A stretch of 64,000 nucleotides of DNA from Natronobiforma cellulositropha (GTDB lineage Archaea; Halobacteriota; Halobacteria; Halobacteriales; Natrialbaceae), in the NCBI RefSeq assembly GCF_025629245.1, contig NZ_JANZXN010000030.1:206906-270905 (forward strand). Reading direction: 5' to 3'. The position numbers and the translations under genes were made by a program. The notes beneath the pieces are model-generated. The model was not told the origin of the DNA and made no database searches. It saw nothing but the letters and a program-made list of their open reading frames with translations. Each line of letters starts with the position of its first letter. Within the stretch, counting starts at the first letter, position 1. Positions 16,996 to 26,634 of this stretch are shown piece by piece.

Positions 16996-17330
16996 TCGTC
17001 ACCCACCGCTCGCGCCCGATCCGATGCGTCTGCGCGGCGTGTCGGCCCGGTTGTCGACTTCCCACACTCCCACTCGAACAGTGGCGGGGTAGGGAGGGGG
17101 ACACGAGAGCTACGGCGTCGTCCCACCGACGGTCGTCCACGGGACGACGGGCTTCAGACCGTCACTATCGCTACTGGTAGGGCCGCTTACGAACACGGCG
17201 TTCGTATCACCACTCTCTCACATACCCGAGAGCCGTGGCGCTGCTCGCCGCTGTGTCCACTGGTGATACTGCTCACCGTCGTTCCGCCAGAGACCTCCGG
17301 TCGTCCCCCAGTCTCCTCCTCGAGTGTCGA
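16996..17330. terminator. Intergenic region between convergent genes, with hairpin
   Basis: No gene is seen. An inverted repeat with 9-bp arms (CGTCGTCCC at 17116-17124, GGGACGACG at 17141-17149) lies between two convergent genes and may help terminate transcription. Confidence 0.4.
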
Positions 17331-18125
17331 CTACCCCCTGGTGCGCACTCGCTCGAGGAGCGTCTCGCCTCCTTCTGCGAGCGCGACGAACGAGAGCGCC
17401 CAGAGGGCGACGAGTGCCCCTCCGGCGACGCCGAGACTCGAGCCCTGTTCGCCGCCGGGGTAGGCGATCGAGGCGAGACCGAAGACGATCAGTAAGGACG
17501 CCGCCGCGTACACCGGGTAGCGCCACCCGATTCCGCGAGCGCTCCCGTACAGTGCGAGACCAGCGACGCTCAGCCCCATCGCTGCCATGAACAGGTAGTG
17601 GTCGAACTGAACGTGGCCGTCGTTGAGCGTCAACTGTGCGTTGAGTTCCACGCCAGCGAACGTGATCGCGCCGACCGCCGTCACCCCTGCCACGACGGCG
17701 AGGCGCTTGTCGACGCTCTCGAGGGAGGGAAGCTGGTCGCTGGCTGCCGGGTGGACGATGGCCATCCCAACCAGCAGACCGAGCAGGAGGACGAACACCG
17801 GCGAGAACGTCCCGGCGAGCGTGAAGACGGTTACGAACGCGACCCACATGATGATCGCGCTGTGGAGTGCGCCAACGCGCTCGCTGGGTCGGACTGCCTG
17901 CACGACGACGCCGAGGACGAGCAGCCCCAGGAAGCTTCCGAGGACGAAGTGGTGGAGTTCGTGGCTGGCGTAGTAGTACTCGCCGAGGAAGATGCCCGTC
18001 CAGAACGTCATCGGCTCGGCAAATGCGGGAAGGGCCAAAGCGAGAAACGCGACCCCGAAGAGTCCGAACAGCCCGATTTTCAAGCGCTCACGTGTGAACT
18101 CCCTTCTCACGTTCGCCAGACTCAT
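17331..18125 (-). CDS. Polytopic membrane protein of unknown function
   Basis: A 264-residue integral membrane protein with about seven hydrophobic segments. Examples are residues 17-36 (IGLFGLFGVAFLALALPAFA), 60-80, 90-125, 145-165, 185-205, 220-235 and 240-255. Short loops carry conserved-looking motifs EYYYASHELHHF (about 50-60) and DHYLFMAAMGL. The family is not one I can name with certainty, and there is no transporter signature. It lies just downstream of a secreted metalloprotease gene on the same strand, separated by 160 bp. Confidence 0.75.
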   Translation of the reverse strand: MSLANVRREFTRERLKIGLFGLFGVAFLALALPAFAEPMTFWTGIFLGEYYYASHELHHFVLGSFLGLLVLGVVVQAVRPSERVGALHSAIIMWVAFVTVFTLAGTFSPVFVLLLGLLVGMAIVHPAASDQLPSLESVDKRLAVVAGVTAVGAITFAGVELNAQLTLNDGHVQFDHYLFMAAMGLSVAGLALYGSARGIGWRYPVYAAASLLIVFGLASIAYPGGEQGSSLGVAGGALVALWALSFVALAEGGETLLERVRTRG

Positions 18126-18277
18126 CGCTGTCCCTCTGCTGGGTATCGAGCGTTCGCTCGCGTCTTCGAGGTGGTACTCGCTTCCGTCAGTGATGGATCA
18201 CACGTACACATCCGACCGTTGTTCGGACAGATATACTATATACGTACCTGTCGTCGAGTCGGTCGCCTATCCACTCC

Positions 18278-18321
18278 TCTCGAGTTACTCCTCCACACCT
18301 ACTCTCGAGTTACTCCTCCAC
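18278..18321. repeat. 19-bp direct repeat at the end of the metalloprotease gene
   Basis: TCTCGAGTTACTCCTCCAC occurs at 18278-18296 and 18303-18321, 25 bp apart. The repeat spans the stop codon, so the last residues of the protease may vary between strains. Confidence 0.8.
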
Positions 18322-19055
18322 CTCGTAACCCCTCCCTGGTACCTCTCGAGCTGGCGCTGTGCACACGCGGAGTACGAGAACGTGAGCTTCCGCTCGAGAC
18401 CGTCGGTGTCGGGATAGGCCGTTCCGCACGCGGAGCGATCGAGATCGTACGACGGGTCCCAGGCGTAAGCGCTGAGCATCGGCGTCGCCACGACGGCGGA
18501 CCCCTTCCGGAACGCCACCCCGTGCTCGTGGTCGAGACCGAGTGCGTGCCCGACTTCGTGGATGAGAATCTGTACGACGCGTGCCGGTGTGCGGTTCTCG
18601 ACGATGCCAGGATCTCCGACGAGCGGCTCGAGTCGGTCGACGAACCGCGCCCCGCCGACCGACGCGACGTGGGGGAGTCCGTACCCCGTCGGCGCGGTTC
18701 GCATCTGCCCGTCGGTGACCAGCAGGTTCACGTCCGCGACGGGATCGACCGGTCCCCGTCCCAGCGCACCCGCACCGACCATCGCGGGCCACTCGCCGTG
18801 GATCGTCACTCGAGCACCGTCTTCGGTCGAGACGGGGACCGACCCGCCGAAGGTGATCCTCGCTCGCCAGTGTCCGAACTCGAGTGCGAACCCGAGGTAC
18901 TCGCGGATTCTCGCCTCGAGTCGGTCGTACGCCGACGCGGCTTCCGAGAACCAGACGCGGACGTCGATCGAACCGACCGGTGGCCGCGTCGTGTAGCCGA
19001 TGACGCCGAGCGAGGCGAGCGACCCGACCGCCCCAACGAACGCTCGCCGTTTCAC
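18285..19055 (-). CDS. Secreted zinc metalloprotease (matrixin/archaemetzincin-like)
   Basis: A 256-residue protein with an N-terminal MKRRAFVGAVGSLASLGVIGY twin-arginine-type signal, so it is likely exported. Residues about 140-160 carry the extended metzincin zinc motif HEVGHALGLDHEHG: three His ligands with Glu as general base, and Gly giving the turn. A downstream Met-turn candidate is TPMLSAY. The N-terminal part (IDVRVWFSEAASAYDRLEARIREYLG) resembles haloarchaeal peptidase M10-type proteins. The C-terminus overlaps a direct repeat. Substrates are unknown. Confidence 0.82.
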   Translation of the reverse strand: MKRRAFVGAVGSLASLGVIGYTTRPPVGSIDVRVWFSEAASAYDRLEARIREYLGFALEFGHWRARITFGGSVPVSTEDGARVTIHGEWPAMVGAGALGRGPVDPVADVNLLVTDGQMRTAPTGYGLPHVASVGGARFVDRLEPLVGDPGIVENRTPARVVQILIHEVGHALGLDHEHGVAFRKGSAVVATPMLSAYAWDPSYDLDRSACGTAYPDTDGLERKLTFSYSACAQRQLERYQGGVTRWRSNSRVGVEE

Positions 19056-19308
19056 GCGAGGAACTCGAGAGCCAGTCGGGGAATCTCCCGACGTTCACAT
19101 GTTCACGGTATATGTGACTCTCTCCGATTCCGATTCGTCACGCCAGCGGCGCTGTCGCGTCGGTGGAGACGTCTCGACTCGAGTCGGACCTGCGACGAGT
19201 ACGCCTCCGCACATGGTGCACGTCTGAAGCCGCGTCAGGGGGTCTCGCTCGTCGTATCTTCCGCAGAAAGACGTATCGTTTAAATCTCGCACCTTCGTTG
19301 TTCCGGTA

Positions 19309-20532
19309 GTGCTCGAAATTTTACTGGTCCTCGGTATCCTGGTTGCCGCCTTCGTAGGGTACAACATCGGTGGGGCGACGACCGGTGTCTCGTTCGGCCC
19401 GGCGGTCGGTGCTCACGTCCTCTCGAAACTGGGGGCGGCGGCGTTGATGTCCGTATTCTTCTTTCTCGGCGGGTGGATCGTCGGACCCGCCGTCGTCGAC
19501 ACCCTCGGAAACGACCTCGTGCCGGAGACGATTCTCACCCTCGAGACCGGCATCGCGGTGCTGTTTTTCATCGGTCTCGCACTGTTCGCGGGGAACCTCT
19601 TCGGCGTCCCCGCCTCGACGTCGATGACCGCGGTGGGATCGATCGCTGGTCTCGGCATCGCGACGGGGACGCTCGACTGGGCGACGATGGGCCGGATCGT
19701 CATCTGGTGGATCGTCGCCCCCGTCGTCGCCTTCTGGGTCAGCGGCGTCATCGGCCGGTACTTCTACCCGACGATCAACGAGTGGGTCGCTATCTCCCGA
19801 CGCGAGACCCACCTCTGGGTCGTCGACCGCACGTCCGCGATTCCCCGGGTTCGCGCTGCAGAGGGGACCGACCGCCGCGAGATCACGGGGTCGCTGATCG
19901 TCGTCGCCATCGGCTGTTACATGGCGTTCAGTTCGGGTGCGTCGAACGTCGCCAACGCCGTCGCCCCGCTGGTCGGTAGCGGGGCGCTCGACTTCGAACG
20001 CGAACTCTCGGTCGCGACGCTCGTCGTGACGATCGGTGAGATGCAGTGGGGCGTCATCATCGCCGGTCTCGCCGTCACCATCGGGGCGTTCACCATCGCC
20101 CGGCGAACGCTCGAGACGATGGGCAACGACATCACCAACCTCCCGCTGACCGCGGCGGTCGTCGTGATGACCGTCTCGGCGACGATCGTCACCCTCCTCT
20201 CGGCGATCGGCATTCCGGTCCAGCTCGTGATCGTGGCGACGATGAGCATCGTCGGTCTCGGCTGGGGTCGTGCGACCCGGACCGCCACGGTCTCCGACGC
20301 CGTCCGCGGTGAGAAGAAGACGAGCGTCTCCGTGGGTGCGCTGACCGCCGAGCAGGAGGGAGAACCCGCGCCTGCCATCGGTGAAGAACGGACGAGTGAC
20401 ATCCCCCGTTCGTCCGACCTGTTCGACCCGTCGACGACCGCACGCGTGATCGCCATCCAGAACTTCGTTCCCGTTCTCGCGACGATCGGTGCCTATCTCA
20501 CCTTCCGATTCGTCCCCGTCTTCGGATTCTAA
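19309..20532 (+). CDS. PiT-family inorganic phosphate permease
   Basis: A 407-residue membrane transporter of the PiT (Pfam PHO4) family. The duplicated family signatures are visible as GYNIGGATTGVSFGPAVGA near the N-terminus and SSGASNVANAVAPLVGSGAL at about 205-225, together with GMPASTS-type GVPASTSMTAVGSI. About ten hydrophobic segments are present, with a cytoplasmic low-complexity loop at about 335-375 (EKKTSVSVGALTAEQEGEPA). The start is GTG at 19309, with no good alternative. Such carriers import phosphate with a cation. The gene is monocistronic and followed by structured intergenic DNA. Confidence 0.92.
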   Translation: MLEILLVLGILVAAFVGYNIGGATTGVSFGPAVGAHVLSKLGAAALMSVFFFLGGWIVGPAVVDTLGNDLVPETILTLETGIAVLFFIGLALFAGNLFGVPASTSMTAVGSIAGLGIATGTLDWATMGRIVIWWIVAPVVAFWVSGVIGRYFYPTINEWVAISRRETHLWVVDRTSAIPRVRAAEGTDRREITGSLIVVAIGCYMAFSSGASNVANAVAPLVGSGALDFERELSVATLVVTIGEMQWGVIIAGLAVTIGAFTIARRTLETMGNDITNLPLTAAVVVMTVSATIVTLLSAIGIPVQLVIVATMSIVGLGWGRATRTATVSDAVRGEKKTSVSVGALTAEQEGEPAPAIGEERTSDIPRSSDLFDPSTTARVIAIQNFVPVLATIGAYLTFRFVPVFGF

Positions 20533-20655
20533 GTGGGTCGGTTTCCGTACCAGCCTCTTACACACCGGAGAGCGCGTCCGATGGGACGCACCGACCGCGT
20601 TGCGGGGGCACTCCCGCTCCCTCGTCGAACCGTCCGATCCGCTCTTCCACGCCCC

Positions 20656-20678
20656 GACACACCACGTTTCCGGTGAAG
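20656..20678 (-). repeat. Outlying ORB-like site
   Basis: On the plus strand it reads GACACACCACGTTTCCGGTG followed by AAG, identical over 17 bp to the site at 10612-10636. It lies 8.5 kb beyond the last site of the origin cluster and is intergenic. Confidence 0.7.
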
Positions 20679-20796
20679 ATCCATCGACTGCAGCGGGTTC
20701 GTCTTTCCACCGCGTCACGATCGACGTGACGGCGGCTGAGACTGCCCGTATATTATGCTATCGAATAAGATTATCATCCTGTAGTCCCTAGCCGGA

Positions 20797-20870
20797 CCTG
20801 CCTTCGTCGTTGGAGGCAGGCTCTGAAAGCGAGGGGTCTCCATTCGAGACACCACCTACCACCCCCTCGC
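20797..20870. ncRNA. Candidate structured RNA: two consecutive hairpins
   Basis: The first hairpin pairs CCTGCCT (20797-20803) with AGGCAGG (20814-20820). The second pairs GCGAGGGG (20829-20836) with CCCCTCGC (20863-20870), and GTCTC/GAGAC (20836-20850) could form a nested stem inside it. They lie 260 bp after the phosphate transporter. They may be a terminator, a small RNA or the end of a lost mobile element. Confidence 0.3.
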
Positions 20871-21086
20871 CACGGAGCTACGAACACGCTCGAGGAAACT
20901 CCTCGAACCACCAGCGACTGCTACTTTCACACCGACCTGTACAATACTATTGCCAAAACATTTCGGTATATTGGCGGTTCGTCGCTGCTTTTACACCGTT
21001 TGCACTGTCTACACATGTTCGACCGCCTGGGCGTCCGGACTCCCCGGTTCGAGGAGAGCGTCCTGGCCACCCACACGAGCACGCCG

Positions 21087-21335
21087 TCAGAGGTGGCCTT
21101 TCTCCTCGAGTGCCTCGATGACGTCGTCGACGAACTCGTCGACGTTCTCGTAGGGGAAGTCACCGGAGAGTTTGGTGTTCAACTCCATCGCCGTCATCTC
21201 GAACTCCTCCGATTCGAACCTCGTTCCCGGCCCGTTGGGCAGCGCTGGCACGAGATCCATCGGACTCGAGATGGGGTAGTCGGCGCCTTCGAACGCCTCG
21301 GTGAACTGCGCTCTGAGTTCGGCTTCGTCTGCCAT
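21087..21335 (-). CDS. MTH865-like family small protein
   Basis: An 82-residue acidic protein of the MTH865-like family, which is widespread in methanogens and haloarchaea and has a known fold but no known function. The family pattern is visible: ELRAQFTEAFEGADYPISSPMDLVPALPNGPGTRFE, then a C-terminal helix NVDEFVDDVIEALEEKG. The ATG at 21333-21335 gives the usual family length; the longer frame adds an AT-rich promoter-like segment translated as MQIINGFIIYPAE. Confidence 0.85.
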   Translation of the reverse strand: MADEAELRAQFTEAFEGADYPISSPMDLVPALPNGPGTRFESEEFEMTAMELNTKLSGDFPYENVDEFVDDVIEALEEKGHL

Positions 21336-21499
21336 ACAGTCGATTTCGGCTGGATAAATAATAAACCCGTTGATAATCTGCATTGGATGTCCACGACGCC
21401 TCTCGGCGCTGTCTCACGAGACCCACATCGACGGTCCGTCGTCCGGGCACACGTCGCCAGCATCGTCTCGAGACTCCCTGACCGCTCGGCCGACTCGGG

Positions 21500-22213
21500 T
21501 CAGAGTCGCCGCATGAACTCGGGGAGGATACCCCGTTCGCTCGAGTCGCCGCCACCGACCGGTTCGGCGGCGGGGTGCGTCCCGCTCGGTGCCGCCGCGT
21601 CGGCATCGTTCGCGTACGCCGTCTGCTCCGGCGCACTCGCGGCTGCCTCCGTCGGCTGTGACCCATCCGTCTCGGGACCGTCGGTCGCTTCCGTCCCGGC
21701 CGCTGCAACGGCCGCCTCGAACGCCTCGGGCGTCTCCGGCCCGAAGTAGTAGGGTTCGTTCGGCGCGAAGTACGCCATCAACTGCAGGTTGGCGTATCCG
21801 GCGACTACGAGCGCGACGGGCATGGCGATGTCCGGGAGGAGGATCACGAGGAAGACCGCCAGCGGCGAGTAGACGAAGTACGCCACCACTCGGAACCAGT
21901 TATCGACGTAGGCGTCGACGACGTAGGCGTAGAGTCCGTACGCGCCGATCACGAGACCGACGTCGAGGTAGATTCCTACCATGAAGCCCGTTCCGCCGGC
22001 GACCATCGCGTGAACGGCGAGCGCGAACGCCCCGGCCAGTACCGTGGTTCTGTTGACGTACGTCTCGTCGAGAGCCATCCCCGCAACGAGCAATCCGAGT
22101 TGTAACAGCGGTGCGGCGATCCACCACGGAAACGCGTCGAAGAGCAGTGCGAACGACGGAACCGGCGCGGTCGACGAGAGGAGCGACAGGGCGGCGAAGA
22201 GAGACATACTCAT
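21500..22213 (-). CDS. Haloarchaeal membrane protein of unknown function
   Basis: A 237-residue membrane protein with five or six hydrophobic helices between residues 20 and 165 and a disordered Ala/Asp/Pro-rich cytoplasmic tail from about 180 (ETDGSQPTEAAASAPEQTAYANDADAAAP). The segment YGLYAYVVDAYVDNWFRVVAYFVYSPLAVFLVI is the best-ordered core. There are no catalytic or transport motifs I recognise. Met1 and Met3 are both possible starts. Confidence 0.75.
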   Translation of the reverse strand: MSMSLFAALSLLSSTAPVPSFALLFDAFPWWIAAPLLQLGLLVAGMALDETYVNRTTVLAGAFALAVHAMVAGGTGFMVGIYLDVGLVIGAYGLYAYVVDAYVDNWFRVVAYFVYSPLAVFLVILLPDIAMPVALVVAGYANLQLMAYFAPNEPYYFGPETPEAFEAAVAAAGTEATDGPETDGSQPTEAAASAPEQTAYANDADAAAPSGTHPAAEPVGGGDSSERGILPEFMRRL

Positions 22214-22468
22214 ACCGTACTCGATGTCGACTAGATCCGCTCAGATCGTCTTCAACGTTCGTCCCGTATCGAGCCTCGATACGAACCTCGAGTCTCGAGG
22301 TCCTCGTGGTGACCGCCCGCTCGAGTCCCCCTCCAGATCCACGCCACCGTCACTGCCCGGTGGCAGCCGTCGGGGTCACGACCGTCGTTCCGTGTCTCGA
22401 TTTTCCCCGTGAGCGAACCGAATTAACGATCACAACAGTGATTAGTCCCGAGCAACGTTGTGTGTGCC

Positions 22469-22873
22469 ATGGCCAAAGATACCGTCAGATACCCCGACAA
22501 CGTCGTCGAGCAGATCGACTCGCTCGTCGAGGACGGTATGTTCGAGAGCAAATCGGAGTTCTACCGGTTCTCCGCCGAGTACGTCCTGACGCTCATCGAC
22601 TCGGACCACGAGCCGGAGACGTTCAACTACGACGAGATTCTCTCCGAGCTCTCGATCGACGAACAGGCACACCGAAACCTCGCGCTCGGCACCGACGGCG
22701 GAACGTTCTTCCTCGACGCGGTGATCACGATCCGAAAACACGGTCTCCGTGGCAACTACGAGGCTGCAGAGCGCTTCATCGACACCCACTACGACCCCAC
22801 CGACCAGGAGTGTATCATCTTAGAGGAACTACTCGGCTCCTACCGTGACGCTCCGAACTCCCGCCCGATGTGA
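22469..22873 (+). CDS. Ribbon-helix-helix regulator with C-terminal extension
   Basis: A 134-residue protein. Residues 1-45 form a ribbon-helix-helix DNA-binding domain (DTVRYPDNVVEQIDSLVEDGMFESKSEFYRFSAEYVLTLI), with the strand followed by helices containing the FESKSEF turn. The C-terminal 85 residues (AHRNLALGTDGGTFFLDAVITIRKHG and NYEAAERFIDTHYDPTDQECIILEELLG) are a helical effector or multimerisation domain. The domain layout resembles the long haloarchaeal RHH regulators described in cell-division control (CdrL type), but I cannot confirm orthology. The ATG at 22469 is preferred over the GTG at 22460 for family length. Confidence 0.8.
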   Translation: MAKDTVRYPDNVVEQIDSLVEDGMFESKSEFYRFSAEYVLTLIDSDHEPETFNYDEILSELSIDEQAHRNLALGTDGGTFFLDAVITIRKHGLRGNYEAAERFIDTHYDPTDQECIILEELLGSYRDAPNSRPM

Positions 22874-22917
22874 ACGTTCCCAGACCGCTGCGTTCATCAC
22901 CTCTCCCCGTTCCCCAC

Positions 22918-23060
<143 letters not shown>

Positions 23061-23072
23061 CGTCTCTCTCGC

Positions 23073-24884
23073 TCACCAGTTCTCGAACACGCCGCCGAGG
23101 GTCCCGAGGGCTGCGTGTCGCTCGAGCAGTGCCGCGGCGCGGTCGTAGCCTGACACGCTCGCACGGCTGCCGTTGCCGTCGCCCTCGTCGCGAACAGTGC
23201 GCCGGCGGGACCGTTCGACACCCGCTCGAGCGAACACCGTCTCGAGAAACGCCTCGCGGACGTTCTCGTTGTCGAAGACGCCGTGGAGGTAGGTTCCGAG
23301 CACGTTCCCGCGGGCGGCGCTTCCGACACCGAGTGGCCGCGCGATCGGTTCTCCCTCGAGCGCGCTCGTCCGGCCGGTGTGAATCTCGTAGCCCGATGCC
23401 TGCCCGCTCGCACCGGCGATGATGCCCGCCCCTTCGACCGTCACCGTCGTCTGTGCGACGTGTTTCGTCGCCTCGAACCGCGTCTCGACGGGGAGGAGAC
23501 CCAGTCCGGACACCGTATCCGGTGTCTCGCCCGTTCCCTCGAGTGGCGCGTTCGTGAGCCGTTCACCGAGTAGCTGGTAGCCGCCACAGAGGCCGACGAT
23601 CGGTCCATCGAAGGTGCGAACGCCCTCCCAGAGACCCGACCGCCTGAGTGCCCGACAGTCGTCGACCGTGTTCTTCGTTCCCGGGATGACCAGCGCGTCC
23701 GCGCGCTCGAGCGCTGCCTTCGCTTCGTCACTTCCCTCATCCGTCGTCGCCCTCGCTTCGCCACTCGCTGCCCGGTTCCCGCTCTCGCCGTTCGTTTCAC
23801 CACCGGATCCCCGGTTCTCGTCCTCGCTACCGACCCACGTAGCCGCCTCGGGCACGGGTACGTACTCGAGTCTGATCCCCGGTTCTTCGGCGAGCACCTC
23901 GAGATCGGTCGCGTTCGAGATTCGGGGGAGTCTGAGCACCGCAACCGTCACCGACTGGGACGCCGGGACGCCGTCGTCCGCTCCGGTGGTCGCGCGCGTT
24001 CCAGGGCCGGGGAGTGAGACGCTGTCCTCCGCCGGCAGTCCGGGATCGTCGTACGGGAGGACACCCAGGATCGGGACGCCGGTTCGCGCTTCGATCGCCT
24101 CGATGCCGGGCTCGAGCAGCGACGGGTCGCCTCTGAACTTCGTGATCAGCGCACCGACGACCCGGTCGCGAACGTCCGCCGGGAGCAACTCGAGGGTGCC
24201 GTAGAGGCTCGCGAACGCGCCGCCGCGCTCGATGTCGACGAGGAGCAGAATCTCGGCGTCGGCGAACCGCGCCGTCTCGACGTTCGCGAGGTCCCGCTCG
24301 TGGAGGTTGATCTCGGCGATCGATCCCGCTCCCTCCGCGACGACGACGTCGGTCCCACGCTCGAGTCGGGCGTGTGATTCCCGCGCGGCCGCACGAGCAC
24401 GTTCCCAGTGTTCTTCGTAGTACGACCCGGCCGAGAACGTACCGACGGCCCGCCCGTGGACGATCAGTTGACTCTCGCCGTCGCCGTGGGGCTTGAGCAG
24501 CACGGGGTTCGTGTCCGTCGTCGGGGTGACTCGCGCTGCGCGCGCCTGGACGAACTGAGAGACACCGATCTCGCCCCACTCGTCGCCTACTCCCTCGCCC
24601 TCTTCGTGGTCTCCGCTCTCGTCCTCGCTCTCACCTCCGCGACCGGCCGTCGCCTCCGGACGGACGACCACGCGGGCGTTGTTGCTCATGTTCTGGGCTT
24701 TGAACGGGGCGACGGCGACGCCACGGTCTGCGAGCGCCCGACAGAGACCCGCGGCGACCGTCGACTTTCCGACGTGACTCGCTGTTCCCGCGACGAGAAT
24801 CGTTCGCGCACTCGAGTCGGCCGTTCGTTCGTTCACATCGCCCGTCCGGTCGCTCGGGGCTGTCCGTTGCTCGCGCCCAGTCAT
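23073..24884 (-). CDS. cobQ/cbiP: Cobyric acid synthase
   Basis: A 603-residue glutamine-dependent amidase that amidates four carboxylates of adenosylcobyrinic a,c-diamide in cobalamin synthesis. The N-terminal ATP-binding domain begins [21 protein letters not shown] and has NMSNNARV and [11 protein letters not shown]. The C-terminal glutaminase domain has the nucleophile in [14 protein letters not shown] and the His in [15 protein letters not shown]. It is about 100 residues longer than bacterial CobQ owing to acidic low-complexity inserts (around residues 80-105 and 360-395), common in haloarchaea. The cob(I)alamin adenosyltransferase gene lies 3 kb away. Confidence 0.93.
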   Translation of the reverse strand: MTGREQRTAPSDRTGDVNERTADSSARTILVAGTASHVGKSTVAAGLCRALADRGVAVAPFKAQNMSNNARVVVRPEATAGRGGESEDESGDHEEGEGVGDEWGEIGVSQFVQARAARVTPTTDTNPVLLKPHGDGESQLIVHGRAVGTFSAGSYYEEHWERARAAARESHARLERGTDVVVAEGAGSIAEINLHERDLANVETARFADAEILLLVDIERGGAFASLYGTLELLPADVRDRVVGALITKFRGDPSLLEPGIEAIEARTGVPILGVLPYDDPGLPAEDSVSLPGPGTRATTGADDGVPASQSVTVAVLRLPRISNATDLEVLAEEPGIRLEYVPVPEAATWVGSEDENRGSGGETNGESGNRAASGEARATTDEGSDEAKAALERADALVIPGTKNTVDDCRALRRSGLWEGVRTFDGPIVGLCGGYQLLGERLTNAPLEGTGETPDTVSGLGLLPVETRFEATKHVAQTTVTVEGAGIIAGASGQASGYEIHTGRTSALEGEPIARPLGVGSAARGNVLGTYLHGVFDNENVREAFLETVFARAGVERSRRRTVRDEGDGNGSRASVSGYDRAAALLERHAALGTLGGVFENW

Positions 24885-24934
24885 TCGCCTCTACGAGGTG
24901 ACTCGAGCGGCTTTCACCTGTCGGTCTCGGCCGG

Positions 24935-25126
24935 TCAGGATTCGTCGTCGCTCTCGAACGTCACCTGCTCTTCGGGGTGCGGTTCGATGTGGCTCAGGAT
25001 CTCGTGGGGGACGTAACCGATGTTGTACCCCTCTTCGTTGCGCAGGACGATTCCGTGTTCGAACTCCCGGAAGTCGAAACAGTCGATCTCTTCGTAGGCG
25101 TTGCCCGGTTTGTACACGACTCGCAT
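24935..25126 (-). CDS. Small conserved haloarchaeal protein
   Basis: A 63-residue acidic protein of unknown function. It reads as a compact beta-rich domain (MRVVYKPGNAYEEIDCFDFREFEHGIVLRN, then NIGYVPHEILSHIEP) with a short acidic tail. It lies between the ABC permease gene and cobyric acid synthase on the same strand. Its codon composition matches its neighbours, so I take it as a true gene. No functional motif is visible. Confidence 0.75.
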   Translation of the reverse strand: MRVVYKPGNAYEEIDCFDFREFEHGIVLRNEEGYNIGYVPHEILSHIEPHPEEQVTFESDDES

Positions 25127-25197
25127 ACCCGGCCTATCGTCCTCGCCGTCCGTCGCTCGGTCCCTTGCGACTGAGCGGCGTTGATGTGCGGCTGCTC

Positions 25198-26634
25198 TCA
25201 GCCCTGGTGATAGATCTCACGCCAGCGCGTCCCCGCCCGCGAGAGGAGCGCCACGCCGACCCCGCCGACGAGTACGCTCGAGAGACAGAGCGCGAGTGCG
25301 AGGGTCGGGCTGGGCGAGACGGCGACGAAGCCGCTCACCAGTGTCGGGACGAGCACGAGGGCGACCCCGGCGGTGAACAGGCTGAACCGGACGCCGTCGA
25401 AGAGGAACTCGTTGGGGTCGAATCCCGCGAGGTAGACCGTCAGCCCGTAGTAGTACAGCGAGTAGCCGGCGAGGACGACCGCGCCGACGGCCGCGTCGAG
25501 TCCACTCGCGCCGAACCAGAGGACGGCACCGGCGTAGGGGACGGCGACAGCCGGGGTGTTGACGACGACGAAGGCAACCGCCTTCGCCCGGAAGAGGGTC
25601 GCCACGTCGATGGGGTAGGTGAGGTACTCCTCGACGCTGTCGAACTGCGTCACCCAGTTGTACGTGGTGAACGCGCTCAGCCCGAGGACGCCACCGAAGA
25701 AGATCCCTGGCGCGGGTTCGACGCCGGTGACGTCGCGGACGACGCCCACCAGAAACGTGACGAGTGCGAAGAGGATGCTCGCCGAGACGACCGGCTTCCA
25801 GTAGCCGCCGCTGCTGCGACCCAGTTCGAGCAGCGTCTTCGTGACGAGCCCCGACTCCGGACCGACCGTGGACAGTCGACGATTGAGACCCGTGAACCGA
25901 TCGGCCGCGGTCGTCGTCGGCCTGCTGTCGGTCGGGTCGTACCACCGGAGTGAGAGCGCCGCTAGCCCGCAACTCGCGAGCGCCAGCACCAGCGAACCCC
26001 CCACCGAACCGGTCGCTGCGGCCACCAGCCCCGAGAGGTCGCCGAGGAAGCCGCCGACCCAGAGGGTGCCGACCCCGAGAACGACGACGCCGGCGAGGGT
26101 GCGACCAGAGACTCCGCGCGTTCGGGCCGTGATCGCGGCCACCGTCAGCGCCATTCCCGCGACGAACAGCAGCGACAACAGTAGCCAGTGGTAGCCGAGC
26201 GCGCTCGCCCACTCGAGCGGCCCACCGGCGAGCACCGAGACGCCCGCAGCGATCGGCAGGACGAACAGCAGGCAGTAGTAGAGTGCATCTTTCACCAGAA
26301 AGACGGTGAGTAGCCGCCGCTCCGAGAGCGGTAACATCGCCGAACTCCCGAGGAGTAACGAAACCTCACCGAGGGCGTTCTCGAGCATGTCGTCGCCGAC
26401 GAACCCCGCAGTGCCGCTGTATAGACCGAACGCGAAGACGAGGGTAGACACCCCGAAGACGACCGCGTCGGGGTCGGTTCCGGTTCGGACGAGACCGATC
26501 CCGCAGACGGCGACGAGGGCCGCGATGACGGCCGGAAACGCCACGAACCGACGGCCGCCGAACAGTTCGGTGTGGAGTCGCCACTCCTCGAGGAACAGGA
26601 TTCGAACCAGGGCTCGCGTCGACGTGCCCGTCAT
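25198..26634 (-). CDS. ABC-type exporter, membrane permease subunit
   Basis: A 478-residue permease with about twelve hydrophobic segments grouped in two sets (residues 30-230 and 280-475). The N-terminus (ALVRILFLEEWRLHTELFGGRRF) is the cytoplasmic amphipathic start seen in ABC-2-like permeases. Its ATG (26632-26634) overlaps the TGA of the ATPase gene as ATGA, so the two are translationally coupled and must form one transporter. The substrate is unknown; heme, drug, lipid or peptide export are all possible for this class. Confidence 0.8.
   Translation of the reverse strand: MTGTSTRALVRILFLEEWRLHTELFGGRRFVAFPAVIAALVAVCGIGLVRTGTDPDAVVFGVSTLVFAFGLYSGTAGFVGDDMLENALGEVSLLLGSSAMLPLSERRLLTVFLVKDALYYCLLFVLPIAAGVSVLAGGPLEWASALGYHWLLLSLLFVAGMALTVAAITARTRGVSGRTLAGVVVLGVGTLWVGGFLGDLSGLVAAATGSVGGSLVLALASCGLAALSLRWYDPTDSRPTTTAADRFTGLNRRLSTVGPESGLVTKTLLELGRSSGGYWKPVVSASILFALVTFLVGVVRDVTGVEPAPGIFFGGVLGLSAFTTYNWVTQFDSVEEYLTYPIDVATLFRAKAVAFVVVNTPAVAVPYAGAVLWFGASGLDAAVGAVVLAGYSLYYYGLTVYLAGFDPNEFLFDGVRFSLFTAGVALVLVPTLVSGFVAVSPSPTLALALCLSSVLVGGVGVALLSRAGTRWREIYHQG

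Larger units (their letters stand above)
20533..21086. other. Intergenic region with an outlying ORB-like site and two hairpins
   Basis: No protein gene is visible. It contains a full ORB-like element at 20656-20678 and two adjacent hairpins at 20797-20820 and 20829-20870. Confidence 0.5.
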
